A stretch of DNA of 45,831 nt from [Limnothrix rosea] IAM M-220 (GCF_001904615.1 NZ_MRBY01000024.1:9704-55534), one strand, 5' to 3'. Shown: positions 1 through 8,344, numbered from the stretch's first letter. Made by a program: numbers and translations. The notes: generated by a model not told the origin, from the sequence alone.

Positions 1-65
1 CTCCCTCTCCGTGTCTCCTTTTCTCTAAAAAATTTTGGCTACATTCTTATCCATAACGGACGTTA
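1..65 (+). repeat. Partial copy of a dispersed composite repeat (left window edge)
   Basis: Pyrimidine-rich CTCCGTGTCTCC-type sequence runs into an AT-rich tail. Positions 2-65 recur in inverted orientation at 45671-45734 with 60 of 64 bases identical. The pyrimidine arm (CTCTCCGTGTCTCCTTTTCT) is also found in the element at 8170-8344. The copy is cut by the window edge, so its left end is not visible. The function is unknown; it contains no coding potential. Confidence 0.75.
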
Positions 66-79
66 ATTAGCAATTAAAA

Positions 80-117
80 GCCGTCTCTTTCGACCTTGAA
101 AAAGACGGTATTTTTTT
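80..117 (+). terminator. Probable rho-independent terminator, possibly bidirectional
   Basis: CCGTCT (81-86) pairs with AGACGG (103-108), and the stem continues after one mismatch through T88-T90 with A99-A101. A run of seven T follows on the plus strand (111-117), which suits a gene entering from the left. On the minus strand the hairpin is followed by CTTTTAATT, so it could also end the cupS transcript that runs leftwards from 345. The 227 bases between the hairpin and cupS (118-344) are AT-rich and show no gene. Confidence 0.55.
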
Positions 118-344
118 GACAAGCTTTCAGAGCTAACTCTGTAAAGGTTTAATACATTACCCCCCCGACATAGTCAAAGCTAGCAAGATTAATACAAAAA
201 CCTTAGGGTTCGAAAGTCGAGGATTTTTCAACAGGTAAGGTTTCGTTTACGTCCCTAGAATTTTACACATCCCCTACTTTGTCGTCCTAAATTTATTGAT
301 AACTCAGTATATTGCCGGACAATTGATTAATTGTGATTAATTGA

Positions 345-749
345 TTAGCCCATAAGAATCACACGATCTAAAACGTGAATAATGCCATTATCCGCTTCAA
401 TGTCTGCGGCTAAAACCGTTGCATTTTTAACCTCAAAAGTGCCGTCACCCCCAGAAATAGTAATGGGTGAGCCTTCTACCGAAACCACCTCTTTTAACTT
501 AATCAGATCATCGCGGGTGAGCTTGCCCGGGACAACATGATAAGTAAGAATGCGCGCCAGCTGCGGTGGATTTTGCACTAAGGTTTGAACTGTTCCGGGA
601 GGTAATTGGGCAAAGGCATCATCATTGGGAGCGAAAACCGTAAACTCACCTTCGCCAGCCAGTACATCCACTAAATCAGCAGCTTGGACAGCAGCCACTA
701 GGGTGGAAAAACCTTCGGTATTCACCGCGATATCAACAATGCTTGGCAT
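345..749 (-). CDS. cupS: CupS, fasciclin-domain subunit of the CO2-uptake NDH-1MS complex
   Basis: A 134-residue single FAS1 (fasciclin) domain protein. The FAS1 H1-type motif [15 protein letters not shown], the central [10 protein letters not shown] and the closing VLDRVILM are all present, and there is no signal peptide, so it should act in the cytoplasm. The order ndhF3-ndhD3-cupA-cupS is the known arrangement of the low-CO2-inducible NDH-1MS operon, where CupS (the Synechocystis Sll1735 type, nearly the same length) associates with CupA on the cytoplasmic side. It starts 33 bases after cupA, so the two are very probably co-transcribed. A generic fasciclin protein would be the call without context; the operon makes CupS secure. 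Its exact biochemical role in CO2 conversion is not established from sequence. Confidence 0.93.
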   Translation of the reverse strand: MPSIVDIAVNTEGFSTLVAAVQAADLVDVLAGEGEFTVFAPNDDAFAQLPPGTVQTLVQNPPQLARILTYHVVPGKLTRDDLIKLKEVVSVEGSPITISGGDGTFEVKNATVLAADIEADNGIIHVLDRVILMG

Positions 750-782
750 GATTAAAAAAAGTAAAAAAAGAGTTGAAATTGA

Positions 783-2066
783 TTAACGATAATTAGGGGA
801 CTGAATACTTCGTAGACGGGCTTCCGGACGGAGAAAACGATCCATTTGCGCTTCAAAAAACTCGCGGTTTTTCTTCAAATGTTCGGGATTAGGGTCGTCT
901 AACGGATAAAGTAATGCTGTTCGTAGGGCTTGAATAACAGCGGAGGTAACGTTATACATGGAGCGCTGGAAGGTAATACCGAGTTGGATCAGTTCATCGT
1001 CTTCGCCTCGGCAATTTTTCTTGTAGTAGTCCTTAAGATATTGCGGCAGGAAGTGATACATATCATCCATGAGTAATGTTGGGGGAATGCCTGCGGTACC
1101 CACGGGAAAGACGTCAGCGTATAAAATGCCGTAGTGAAAATCTTTCTGATCGCGGGGGATTTCTCCGGCTTGGGCGTTATAGGATTTTGTGCCTCGGAAG
1201 GGGGATGTCCGGTAAAAAACAGCTTCTACGTAGGGCAGGGCTGCTTCATAGAGCCATGTAAAGGCTTTGGATTTAGGAATGATTTCGAAGCATTCGCCAT
1301 CAATATACACGTGATGGTAAATGGGACGACCGGCGATCGCAAAGATACCATTGACCAAAAAGTTCATCGCGTCAGGGACACCCTTAAAGCCTCCTTCGTC
1401 ATAAATATCCGACATCTCGAAGAAGACTGGAGCCATGACTTCCCAGAATAAACCGAGGTTTGAATAGTAGGACAGTTCCCGTACCTGTTCGAGGAACATT
1501 TCGGGAAAAAGTTTATACAGTCCCAACATTAAAGGGTTCTTTTTGAAGTAGGCTTTGATGGCTCGATCTGCATTGGCCGCATATTCGTCAGAATCGAGAT
1601 ATGCATCAAATTTGCCGAGACCCATATCTCGCCCATGCCAAAGCATTGCACGCATACAGGCTTCTGCGAATTCCATATTTACCCGGTCGTGGGCAAGGTG
1701 GTGAAAGAGTTTTGAGGCTTTAAAGGTTTCGCCATTTTTCATGAACTCTAACAGTTCGGGGTGGGCTGAGCCAGTGCCGCGCCAAATTCGGAGGTCGGCA
1801 TTGTCTCCAGCGTAGTGGTTTTGGAGATCTAGGTATTCTTGGGAAATAAAGTATTTAAAGAAGGGTAATGGCTCTAGGAAAACCTGCTCAGCGATGTAAA
1901 GTAAATCTCGCCAATAGAAATCCATCGGTACGGCATAGGCTTTGTAAATCCCAATAATCTGCATGAGATTTTCGGGGGTGTCGGGCAACATGGAGCCGCC
2001 TGCTTCTAGGCGATGGATAATGTCTGCATGGGGGTGTTTGGACGGGGCAATTTTACTAGTAATCAT
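783..2066 (-). CDS. cupA: CupA (ChpY), CO2 hydration protein of NDH-1MS
   Basis: A 427-residue soluble protein of the CO2 hydration (ChpXY/CupAB) family, which converts CO2 to bicarbonate on the cytoplasmic face of a specialised NDH-1 complex. The segment LFHHLAHDRVNMEF places His123 and Arg128 five residues apart. This is the spacing of the zinc-binding His and Arg reported in thermophilic CupA structures (numbered 130 and 135 as I recall), so the site looks intact. The gene lies 50 bases after ndhD3 and 33 before cupS on the same strand. Partnership with ndhD3/ndhF3 and cupS points to the inducible high-affinity CupA form rather than constitutive CupB. The start at 2066 gives MITSKIAPSK and a normal family length. 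Confidence 0.95.
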   Translation of the reverse strand: MITSKIAPSKHPHADIIHRLEAGGSMLPDTPENLMQIIGIYKAYAVPMDFYWRDLLYIAEQVFLEPLPFFKYFISQEYLDLQNHYAGDNADLRIWRGTGSAHPELLEFMKNGETFKASKLFHHLAHDRVNMEFAEACMRAMLWHGRDMGLGKFDAYLDSDEYAANADRAIKAYFKKNPLMLGLYKLFPEMFLEQVRELSYYSNLGLFWEVMAPVFFEMSDIYDEGGFKGVPDAMNFLVNGIFAIAGRPIYHHVYIDGECFEIIPKSKAFTWLYEAALPYVEAVFYRTSPFRGTKSYNAQAGEIPRDQKDFHYGILYADVFPVGTAGIPPTLLMDDMYHFLPQYLKDYYKKNCRGEDDELIQLGITFQRSMYNVTSAVIQALRTALLYPLDDPNPEHLKKNREFFEAQMDRFLRPEARLRSIQSPNYR

Positions 2067-2116
2067 TGGTTGCTCTGAGAATTAAAAGAACGCCGCAAAT
2101 TTTGAGGGGGTAAAGT

Positions 2117-3640
2117 TTAAAGCGAGTTATCCACTAGACTCTCTCTTGATAAATCTGGTGCAGTTAGGGCGATCGCCGCCGTTTCTAGATTGATATCAAC
2201 ATTGGCCACCAGCTGACTGGTTGTTGGTTCGATCCAACGGGTGAGCCATGCCGGTTGTAGGCCGAAGAAAAGAATGATGGCCGTGAGGGCTAGGGCGGGA
2301 ATCTTTTCCGTAGCGATTACTTTGGAGTAATAGGCGGTCTGGTTGTCGAGGCGACCGAAGCAGGTGCGATTTAGCAAAATCACAAAATAAACGGCTGTCA
2401 AACCGGAGGCCACAATGCATAGTAGCGTCGGAATGGGGAAGCGGCTAAAGCTGCCTTGGAACACCATAAACTCGGCGATAAAGCCCACAAGACCCGGAAT
2501 TCCGGCACTCGCCATGCCCGCCAAAATCAAGAGGCTACTGGTTAGTGGTAGGCCTCGCACTGGATTCATCAGGCCATTTAAGACATCGAGATCTCTCGTG
2601 CCGACTTTGCGTTCAATGATGCCCACAAGGTGAAACAGCAAGGCCAAAATCAAACCATGGCTAATCATCTGGGCGACTGCACCGAGAATGCTGAGTTCTG
2701 TACCCGCAGCAGTGGCGACGAGAATATAGCCCATGTGACCAATGGAGCTGTAGGCGACCATGCGTTTTAAATCCCGTTGGGCGATCGCCGCGAGGGAGCC
2801 ATACATCACACTGACTGTACCGATAACCGCGAGGGCAGGCGCAACAGTCGGCCAAACATCAGGAAATAACTGAAAACCAAAGCGCACCAAACCGTAGGTT
2901 CCTAATTTTGCAAAAATGCCGCCGAGTAGCACCGTAACCGCGGGATTCGCCTCAACATAGGCATCCGGAAGCCAAGTGTGTAACGGAACAAGGGGGATTT
3001 TGATGCCAAATCCAACGAGCAAAATGGTCAATAAAATGAGTTTTAATTTGCTGTCAAGATTCGACAAGGTCAGATTTTCAAAGTCGAAGGTCGAAGATTG
3101 ACTGAGCCACACTATGCCGAGGAACGCAAGCAGTACCAAGAGACCAGAGATGGCCGTGTAGATCAAAAATTTCGTTGATGCATAACCTTTTTTTTCTCCT
3201 CCCCAAATGGCGATCATCAGATAGAAAGGAATAAGCTCGATTTCGTAGAAAAGGAAAAAGAGTAATAAATTATTAGCGATTAACGCCCCCGTAATGCCAC
3301 TATTAATCAGCAAAATCAGTGAGTAATAGAGTTTGGGACGGTGGTTTTCCTCACCAATGCTGTAGATCGCAACTAGGGTCAGGAGGCCATTTAGCACAAT
3401 GAGGGGCAATGATAAACCATCAACGCCGAGGTTGTAGTTCATACCCAGCACGCTAAGCCAGGCGTGAAACTCGGTGTACTGCATTACCGTACTTTGAAGG
3501 TCAAGATTTAAAAGTAGGTAACTACTAATGGCCAAGGCCGAAACGGTAAATACTGTTGCGACAATACGGCTTAAAGGTCGAGGAAATAAGGCGATCGCCC
3601 CAATCCCTAATAATGGCAAAAACAAAAGTAAACTCAGCAT
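2117..3640 (-). CDS. ndhD3: NdhD3, proton-pumping membrane subunit of NDH-1MS
   Basis: A 507-residue antiporter-like NDH-1 subunit of the NdhD/NuoM family with about 14 hydrophobic helices. Recognisable family segments include YEIELIPFYLMIAIWGG, the proton-channel region HTWLPDAYVEANPAVTVLLGG and MVAYSSIGHMGYILVA, which carry the conserved Glu, Lys and His residues. It sits in the membrane arm and couples ferredoxin-driven electron flow to proton pumping. It is preceded by ndhF3 (30-base gap) and followed by cupA (50-base gap). This context, rather than the sequence alone, marks it as the NdhD3 paralogue for inducible CO2 uptake, not NdhD1/D2 of respiratory and cyclic flow. Nothing appears truncated. 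Confidence 0.94.
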   Translation of the reverse strand: MLSLLLFLPLLGIGAIALFPRPLSRIVATVFTVSALAISSYLLLNLDLQSTVMQYTEFHAWLSVLGMNYNLGVDGLSLPLIVLNGLLTLVAIYSIGEENHRPKLYYSLILLINSGITGALIANNLLLFFLFYEIELIPFYLMIAIWGGEKKGYASTKFLIYTAISGLLVLLAFLGIVWLSQSSTFDFENLTLSNLDSKLKLILLTILLVGFGIKIPLVPLHTWLPDAYVEANPAVTVLLGGIFAKLGTYGLVRFGFQLFPDVWPTVAPALAVIGTVSVMYGSLAAIAQRDLKRMVAYSSIGHMGYILVATAAGTELSILGAVAQMISHGLILALLFHLVGIIERKVGTRDLDVLNGLMNPVRGLPLTSSLLILAGMASAGIPGLVGFIAEFMVFQGSFSRFPIPTLLCIVASGLTAVYFVILLNRTCFGRLDNQTAYYSKVIATEKIPALALTAIILFFGLQPAWLTRWIEPTTSQLVANVDINLETAAIALTAPDLSRESLVDNSL

Positions 3641-3670
3641 GGCTTCTCAGATCAAACAATAAAAAGGATG

Positions 3671-5521
3671 TTAAAAACTTAGCTGGGAAAAGTAGGGATA
3701 AAAGATTGCCAAGATAAAGAGCAAAACTCCCGCGACAATTGAAATCGCGTAGTACTGACTTTGGCCAGAGTTGTTGTACTTTAGGCTTTGCCCACTAAAG
3801 AGCGTTGCAATCCCAAGAAGATTAATCACGCCATCGACAAAGTAGCGATCTAACCAGTCAACAATTTTTGAGATAAATGTCACGGCAAAAATCACCGTAT
3901 TTCTGTACAGTTCCGCAGTGTAAAGATCCTTGGCAAAGAACTCACGAACTGGCTCAGGGAAAAGATTTATCGGCTTGGCAATGCTGGGGGAGAGATATAA
4001 ATAACTCGCCGTACCACCACCGACAAGGGTAGACAGAACTAAAGCGGCAACGAGGGAAATATTGAGTTGTTGCCAGCCGGGTAATAGCCCTAAGGTTGCC
4101 AAAATTAGAGGGGTATGGAGCGCAAAGCCTGCTAACACAACTGTGGGTAAAACTAATGCCCATAATCCTTCCGGCGATCGCACCATCATCGGTTTACGCT
4201 TACCGCCGAAGACGAGGCTAAATTCCCGCATCACACTAAAGGCCGTCAAGGCATTGACGATAATAACCACAACCGCAAGGGTCGGACGGGTTGCCCAAAA
4301 ATTGCTAGTGAGTCTTGCCAAACTCCAAAAACCACCGAAGGGCGGTAGGGCCACAAGGGACGCTGCACCAATCAGATAACAAATGCCAGTAATGGGGCGA
4401 CGGGACCAAAGGCCACCATATTGACTCAGATCCTGGGTGATATTGGTCAAAATTACGCTGCCGATCGCCATAATCAAGAGCGCCATGGCCACACCGTAGG
4501 TCAGCATCAACACCAGAGTCGTTTCATCCTGCTGCGCACCTACCGCCATAAAGACGATACCCATATAAGCACTCACGGAATAGGACAAGGAACGCTTGAG
4601 ATCAACTTGGGCGATCGCCACCAACGATGCCCCAATCGCAGTGGTCGCACCGATAACAATCATAAATGTCGACGCAAAATCCGACAGGGCAAAGATTGGC
4701 TGCAATTTAATCAACACCCATGCACCAGTGCCCACCACCAAACTGTTACGTACAATGGTCGCCGGCATAGGGCCTTCCATCGCCTCATCCAGCCATAAAT
4801 GCAAGGGAAATTGGGCACATTTACCAAGGGGGCCAGCAATGAGGCCGAAACAGAGTAACGTCGCTAAAGTTGGATTAATCTCAGCGGTACTCGCCCACAC
4901 AGCCAATTCATCAAAATTCCAAGTTCCCGCCAAAGGCAACAGCGCCACCACACTCATTAGCAAAAATAGGTCGCCCACACGTTTGGTCAGAAAAGCATCC
5001 CTTGCTCCGGTCACCACAAGTGATTGGTTAAACCAATAGCCGATGAGAAGATAAGTGCCTAGGGTTAAGACTTCTAGAACGACATAGCTGAAAAAGAGGG
5101 AATTACAAAGCACTAACGCGCACATCCCAGCTTCAAAAAGACCCATCGTTGCATAGAATCTTGCCCAGCCCCAATCCATCTCTAAATAGGCGATCGCATA
5201 GAACTGCGCTAATAAATTAATCCCTGTAATCAGGATCAACGCACCAATCGTTACGCTAGAAATTTTTAGATCAAGGGTCAGATCCAAACCAGCGGCCTGA
5301 AGCCACGTAAAAGAAACCTTTTGGACTGGTTGCTGCCATGTTTCGAGAAACGCCACACAGCTATGCACTAAAGCCGTAATAGTGCACAGAATATTGAGAT
5401 AACCCGCTGGGCGGGGTCCCATTTTTCGATTAATGCCGGGCATCCACAATGCCGATAAACCCATCCCAATTAGGGTGTAGCAGGGGACAAGCCAGACTGT
5501 CTGACTAAGAGATGTATTCAT
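3671..5521 (-). CDS. ndhF3: NdhF3, distal membrane subunit of NDH-1MS
   Basis: A 616-residue NdhF/NuoL-family polytopic protein. Family segments include the antiporter-like core PLHLWLDEAMEGPMPATIVRNS and DLKRSLSYSVSAYMGIVFMA, and the C-terminal third carries the long lateral helix region ending in further membrane segments. Tyr41 lies in PRPAGY at the N-terminus; a Tyr at this number has been described as approaching the CupA zinc site, which would fit a CO2-converting complex. It is the first gene of the four-gene operon. The start ATG at 5521 follows a long upstream region (5522-5966) without a gene, which probably carries the promoter. The assignment to F3 rather than F1/F4 rests on linkage to ndhD3 and cupA/cupS. 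Confidence 0.94.
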   Translation of the reverse strand: MNTSLSQTVWLVPCYTLIGMGLSALWMPGINRKMGPRPAGYLNILCTITALVHSCVAFLETWQQPVQKVSFTWLQAAGLDLTLDLKISSVTIGALILITGINLLAQFYAIAYLEMDWGWARFYATMGLFEAGMCALVLCNSLFFSYVVLEVLTLGTYLLIGYWFNQSLVVTGARDAFLTKRVGDLFLLMSVVALLPLAGTWNFDELAVWASTAEINPTLATLLCFGLIAGPLGKCAQFPLHLWLDEAMEGPMPATIVRNSLVVGTGAWVLIKLQPIFALSDFASTFMIVIGATTAIGASLVAIAQVDLKRSLSYSVSAYMGIVFMAVGAQQDETTLVLMLTYGVAMALLIMAIGSVILTNITQDLSQYGGLWSRRPITGICYLIGAASLVALPPFGGFWSLARLTSNFWATRPTLAVVVIIVNALTAFSVMREFSLVFGGKRKPMMVRSPEGLWALVLPTVVLAGFALHTPLILATLGLLPGWQQLNISLVAALVLSTLVGGGTASYLYLSPSIAKPINLFPEPVREFFAKDLYTAELYRNTVIFAVTFISKIVDWLDRYFVDGVINLLGIATLFSGQSLKYNNSGQSQYYAISIVAGVLLFILAIFYPYFSQLSF

Positions 5522-5583
5522 GTGAGGATGGCGTCAAGTTTGTGTGCTGATATTGATATGTGCTTGAAATAGACTGTACTGTG

Positions 5584-5598
5584 TCAATGGACAATTGA
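5584..5598. promoter_or_regulatory. Candidate LysR-type (NdhR/CcmR) operator, proximal
   Basis: TCAAT-GGACA-ATTGA is a perfect 5-bp inverted repeat with a 5-base spacer, 63 bases before the ndhF3 start. The half-site TCAATG is the one reported for NdhR/CcmR targets, although the reported spacing is about 10. The site may therefore be a half-site use or a different LysR arrangement. Binding is inferred. Confidence 0.4.
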
Positions 5599-5852
5599 GA
5601 AAACAGTTTTTTGCAGGAAAAGAGTGTCTGTACGCACCTGAGTTTATCTGCCCAACTCTCCGAAGAGAATATAGAAAAGACTCAATAGCTTTGGCTAATT
5701 TAAAGAATCACTAGCATCCCAGCCAAATGGTGGTTAGACCGGTTAGCCTTCGGTCATCGCAGATCTCTCCAAATACTTGGAGAACAGGAGTCGTTACACT
5801 GCTCTTTTGTTTTTATTAAGTTAGATTGAGTTTAACAATGTCATAGACGATA

Positions 5853-5874
5853 GTCAATGAATGAAAATATTGAC
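5853..5874. promoter_or_regulatory. Candidate LysR-type (NdhR/CcmR) operator, distal
   Basis: GTCAAT-N10-ATTGAC is a perfect 6-bp inverted repeat with a 10-base spacer, 332 bases upstream of ndhF3. The 10-base spacing and the TCAATG half-site resemble the NdhR motif described for Synechocystis ndhF3. The distance to the coding start implies a long 5' leader or an upstream activating or repressing site. Confidence 0.45.
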
Positions 5875-5966
5875 ATAGCTTTAATTCTATATAAGCAATA
5901 CTAAACATTCCTGTGCTGTTAGAAAAGGAAAGCGATCGCCCATCAGCACACCCAGAATTTTTAGGC

Positions 5967-6416
5967 TTAGGATGCCCCAGTCCAATAAATTTTTGCCCCA
6001 ATCCAAACCTGACCACTGGTCACAACCCGCCCGAACGCACCGCCGCCCCAATTATCATAGAGAGCAGCCTTTAGTCCCGGTAAAACTTCATCCATGCGCT
6101 CACAGGGTTTTGTTTCATTCAGCATTTTGAGTTGACCATCGCCTAACTGCAAAATTTTGCCGCGACTTTGGGTGAGATCTAAGCCCCGCACGAGAATATT
6201 GGCACGCCGCACTGAGGGGTCAAGATCAGCTTCTAATGCCATCATCACTCGCTCCCACACCGCTGCATCAAGGAGGGTAACCTGTCGCCAGCCCCGTTGA
6301 TCAGCATTATTTTGTAACCCTTTACCTTGCACCAGCTCCGCCCGTTCAACGCTATCCATGGGTGCTCCTTTGCCCCGTTTAATCCAAATTTTTTCGACTG
6401 TGCCCACTGCGACCAT
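5967..6416 (-). CDS. MOSC domain-containing protein
   Basis: A 149-residue stand-alone MOSC domain. The N-terminal strand VGTVEKIWIKRGKGAPM, GKGLQNNADQRGWRQVTLLDAAVWE and the following ANILVRGLDL are typical of this beta-barrel fold, which is shared with the molybdenum cofactor sulfurase C-terminus and YiiM. MOSC proteins bind Mo-cofactor or sulfur via a conserved Cys; the only Cys seen here (in ETKPCERMDEVLPGL) occupies the position usually conserved in small MOSC proteins. The gene is on the same strand as the ndhF3 operon but separated by 445 bases, so a functional link is not implied. The substrate is unknown. Confidence 0.82.
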   Translation of the reverse strand: MVAVGTVEKIWIKRGKGAPMDSVERAELVQGKGLQNNADQRGWRQVTLLDAAVWERVMMALEADLDPSVRRANILVRGLDLTQSRGKILQLGDGQLKMLNETKPCERMDEVLPGLKAALYDNWGGGAFGRVVTSGQVWIGAKIYWTGAS

Positions 6417-6644
6417 CGCTCACTCGCTCTATGCTGCGCCGTCGATATTTTACTTATAAAAATCCCTCGAAACCTAGGGCGATCGCCCCACAACCCACAG
6501 CGAAATCTACCCATATGAGCCGATATGATTTTTATGACATTAGTATTCGGATCTCGTCGTATCCTCTGTCTATAAGTTGATCAATAAATTGATCAGTATT
6601 TCATTTTCTTTGATCAGGGAAGCACAAGTTTAGTCACGCAGCTA

Positions 6645-7295
6645 ATGCCAATCAATAGCTTTGAATTTTTAATCCTTATCCTCTACAGCTGGGTTTTATG
6701 GTATGTCTACCAAAGTATTGTCGAAGAGCTAGATCAGTTAACAGCCATCAAAATGAACCAAGGTCAGTTACAAGAGCAGCTAGAAAGCCTTGGTTTAGCC
6801 AAACAGCTCACCATCCAGTGTGGCTTTTCCCGCACCCCCCTCGCGGAAGAAATGCGGACATTTACGCTCATTGTGGCGAATCGCTTGCCGGAAGGAAGCT
6901 ATCTTTATGTGGACTGGCAGCGCAGCACTTTTCGCACCTTTAGTGGTGAGGTGAAACGTTTATTTCGTATCCCCCGTGGCCAAAACCTTGATTTATTTGA
7001 AGGACAGTCTCTGAGCATTGTCGCGCCGGGAGAAACCCTCGTTGAAATTGTTACCCTCGAAAATTGTTTGATGTTTGATAAAGAATCCGGCTACTCAATT
7101 GTCAGTCCAATTTTTAGGATTCCGGAGTTAAAAAAGGCTCGCGATCGCGGTATGCAGTTTGGGGTAAATGTCTTTTTCCATGAGCCTGCCCGCCCGGAGG
7201 AAAATAAACCCGATCGCTTCTATGCCATCACTTGCCCTTTTAATATTGTCAAACTTCCGTGGCAAAGTGCTGTTTACTGGCGGCCAAAACGTTAG
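6645..7295 (+). CDS. Membrane-anchored hypothetical protein, first of a tandem paralogous pair
   Basis: A 216-residue protein not assigned to a named family. Residues about 5-25 form one hydrophobic helix (FEFLILILYSWVLWYVYQSI), followed by a soluble region of mixed strand character. It shares with the next gene the N-terminal LWYVYQSIVEE segment, a central W-QST/ST-F-G pattern, the F-I-PRGQNLDLF / L-PPALNIDLF region, and the ending CPFNIVKLPWQSAVYWR. The two are clearly diverged duplicates. There are no catalytic motifs; it looks like a single-pass protein with a beta-rich cytoplasmic or thylakoid-facing domain. The genes are 97 bases apart on the same strand. Confidence 0.8.
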   Translation: MPINSFEFLILILYSWVLWYVYQSIVEELDQLTAIKMNQGQLQEQLESLGLAKQLTIQCGFSRTPLAEEMRTFTLIVANRLPEGSYLYVDWQRSTFRTFSGEVKRLFRIPRGQNLDLFEGQSLSIVAPGETLVEIVTLENCLMFDKESGYSIVSPIFRIPELKKARDRGMQFGVNVFFHEPARPEENKPDRFYAITCPFNIVKLPWQSAVYWRPKR

Positions 7296-7392
7296 GGCGA
7301 TCGCCGCAACATCACAACCAACTAGGTGAATTCTTGGCAACTTTACACTAGGATAAAACCACACTTAGCTGGCCTGACCCCGCCCTAAGCTT

Positions 7393-8139
7393 GTGAATGG
7401 CTTTGAAATTTTGCTCCTGTTTGTCTATATCATCATGCTCTGGTATGTCTATCAGAGCATTGTTGAGGAGATTAATAATCTGACCGAAATTGTCCTTAAT
7501 AAAGACTTTCTCAAGGTACAGCTAGGCAAATTTGGACTGGAAGAAAAACTCTCTTTAAAATTTGACTTTGGTAAGTCGCCCCTAACCGATACGCTAAACG
7601 ACTTTAAAATTACCCTCGAAAACCAAACCTTCAAGCAATATTTTGCCGTCCACTGGAATCAAAGTACCTTAATGGATTTTGACGGCAAATCCCAACGCCT
7701 CATCCGCTTACCACCCGCCCTCAATATTGATCTGTTTCAGGCTCAAGCCAGTAGTGTCATCTCACCGCGGGAAATCCTAGAAGACAAGTTAACCGTTGAA
7801 AGTAGCCTGAAGCTCAAAGGCCAAGACACTCCCATTTACGAAATTGCGGCACCCATCTTTCCGTCTGATTTATTAAAAGAGGCGCGCGATGAAAATTTTG
7901 ATTTTGAGCTGACCTTGATGCTCCAATGCTCTGAGTACGATTCTGAAAAGTGGTATCCGGTGGTCTATCCCATTACCTGTAGCTTTGACATTGTTAAAAA
8001 GCCGTGGCAAAAGGCGCTGTACTGGCGACAAAAAACCGATAAAAAGAAAGCTGACAAGAGCAAAAAAGAGAAAATAAAAAAATCTCGCAAAGCACGCAAA
8101 CAGGCAAAAGACGACTATCGTAGCCAGCAGAGCAAATGA
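7393..8139 (+). CDS. Membrane-anchored hypothetical protein, second of a tandem paralogous pair
   Basis: A 248-residue paralogue of the preceding protein, beginning at a GTG codon. The GTG start places MNGFEILLLFVYIIMLWYVYQSIVEE in the same register as its neighbour. One N-terminal membrane helix (about residues 4-21) is followed by a soluble domain, closing with CSFDIVKKPWQKALYWR. Unlike the first copy it carries a strongly basic lysine-rich tail (about residues 213-248), which could bind RNA, ribosomes or acidic lipids. The function is unknown. The shared ends and conserved spacing argue for real proteins from a local duplication. The gene is followed by a repeat element, then groES. Confidence 0.8.
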   Translation: MNGFEILLLFVYIIMLWYVYQSIVEEINNLTEIVLNKDFLKVQLGKFGLEEKLSLKFDFGKSPLTDTLNDFKITLENQTFKQYFAVHWNQSTLMDFDGKSQRLIRLPPALNIDLFQAQASSVISPREILEDKLTVESSLKLKGQDTPIYEIAAPIFPSDLLKEARDENFDFELTLMLQCSEYDSEKWYPVVYPITCSFDIVKKPWQKALYWRQKTDKKKADKSKKEKIKKSRKARKQAKDDYRSQQSK

Positions 8140-8169
8140 CCTGTTGACTTAAAAAGAATTTAAAGTGAC

Positions 8170-8344
8170 GACGCGGCGAAGGGGAGCACAGGGGACGGGG
8201 AGATTTTTCATTTAAAAGTATTGCCAATGTCCAAAAATGTATGCTCAAACTTTTTCTCCGTGTCTCCCTTTCTCCGTGTCTCCCTTTCTCCGTGTCTCCC
8301 TTTCTCCGTGTCTCCATTCCCCCTCTCTCCGTTTCTCCTTTTCT
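8170..8344 (+). repeat. Composite dispersed repeat with purine arm, AT-rich core and CTCCGTGTCTCC tandem arm
   Basis: It begins GACGCGG, continues through a purine-rich arm (GGGGAG, AGGGGACGGGGAGA), an AT-rich core (8204-8250), and a pyrimidine arm with four head-to-tail 16-base units built on CTTTCTCCGTGTCTCC (8252-8315), ending CTCCGTTTCTCCTTTTCT. The purine and pyrimidine arms can pair with each other, so the element could form a large imperfect hairpin. The inverted copy at the right window end has the same order of parts. It contains no real ORF; the reading frame across it is low complexity. It resembles the non-coding miniature repeats widespread in cyanobacterial genomes. Confidence 0.75.

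Larger units (their letters stand above)
5522..5966 (-). promoter_or_regulatory. Upstream control region of the ndhF3 operon
   Basis: 445 bases without a convincing gene between the MOSC gene and ndhF3. It contains two inverted repeats of TCAAT/ATTGA (5584-5598 and 5853-5874), a perfect 7-bp hairpin TCTCCAA-ATAC-TTGGAGA (5766-5783) and a GACCG/CGGTC inverted pair near 5736-5754. The hairpin has no adjoining T run on either strand, so it is not a standard terminator. The low-CO2 operon is known to be induced by inorganic carbon limitation through LysR-type regulators, which makes a long control region expected here. The promoter itself cannot be fixed by eye. Confidence 0.6.

Noticed and set aside
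5816-6016. A 66-codon minus-strand frame upstream of ndhF3
   Set aside because: It overlaps the end of the MOSC gene, shows no family likeness and is better read as control DNA.
8252-8315. Possible CRISPR array in the 16-base tandem units
   Set aside because: Units are directly contiguous with no unique spacers and no cas genes are present.
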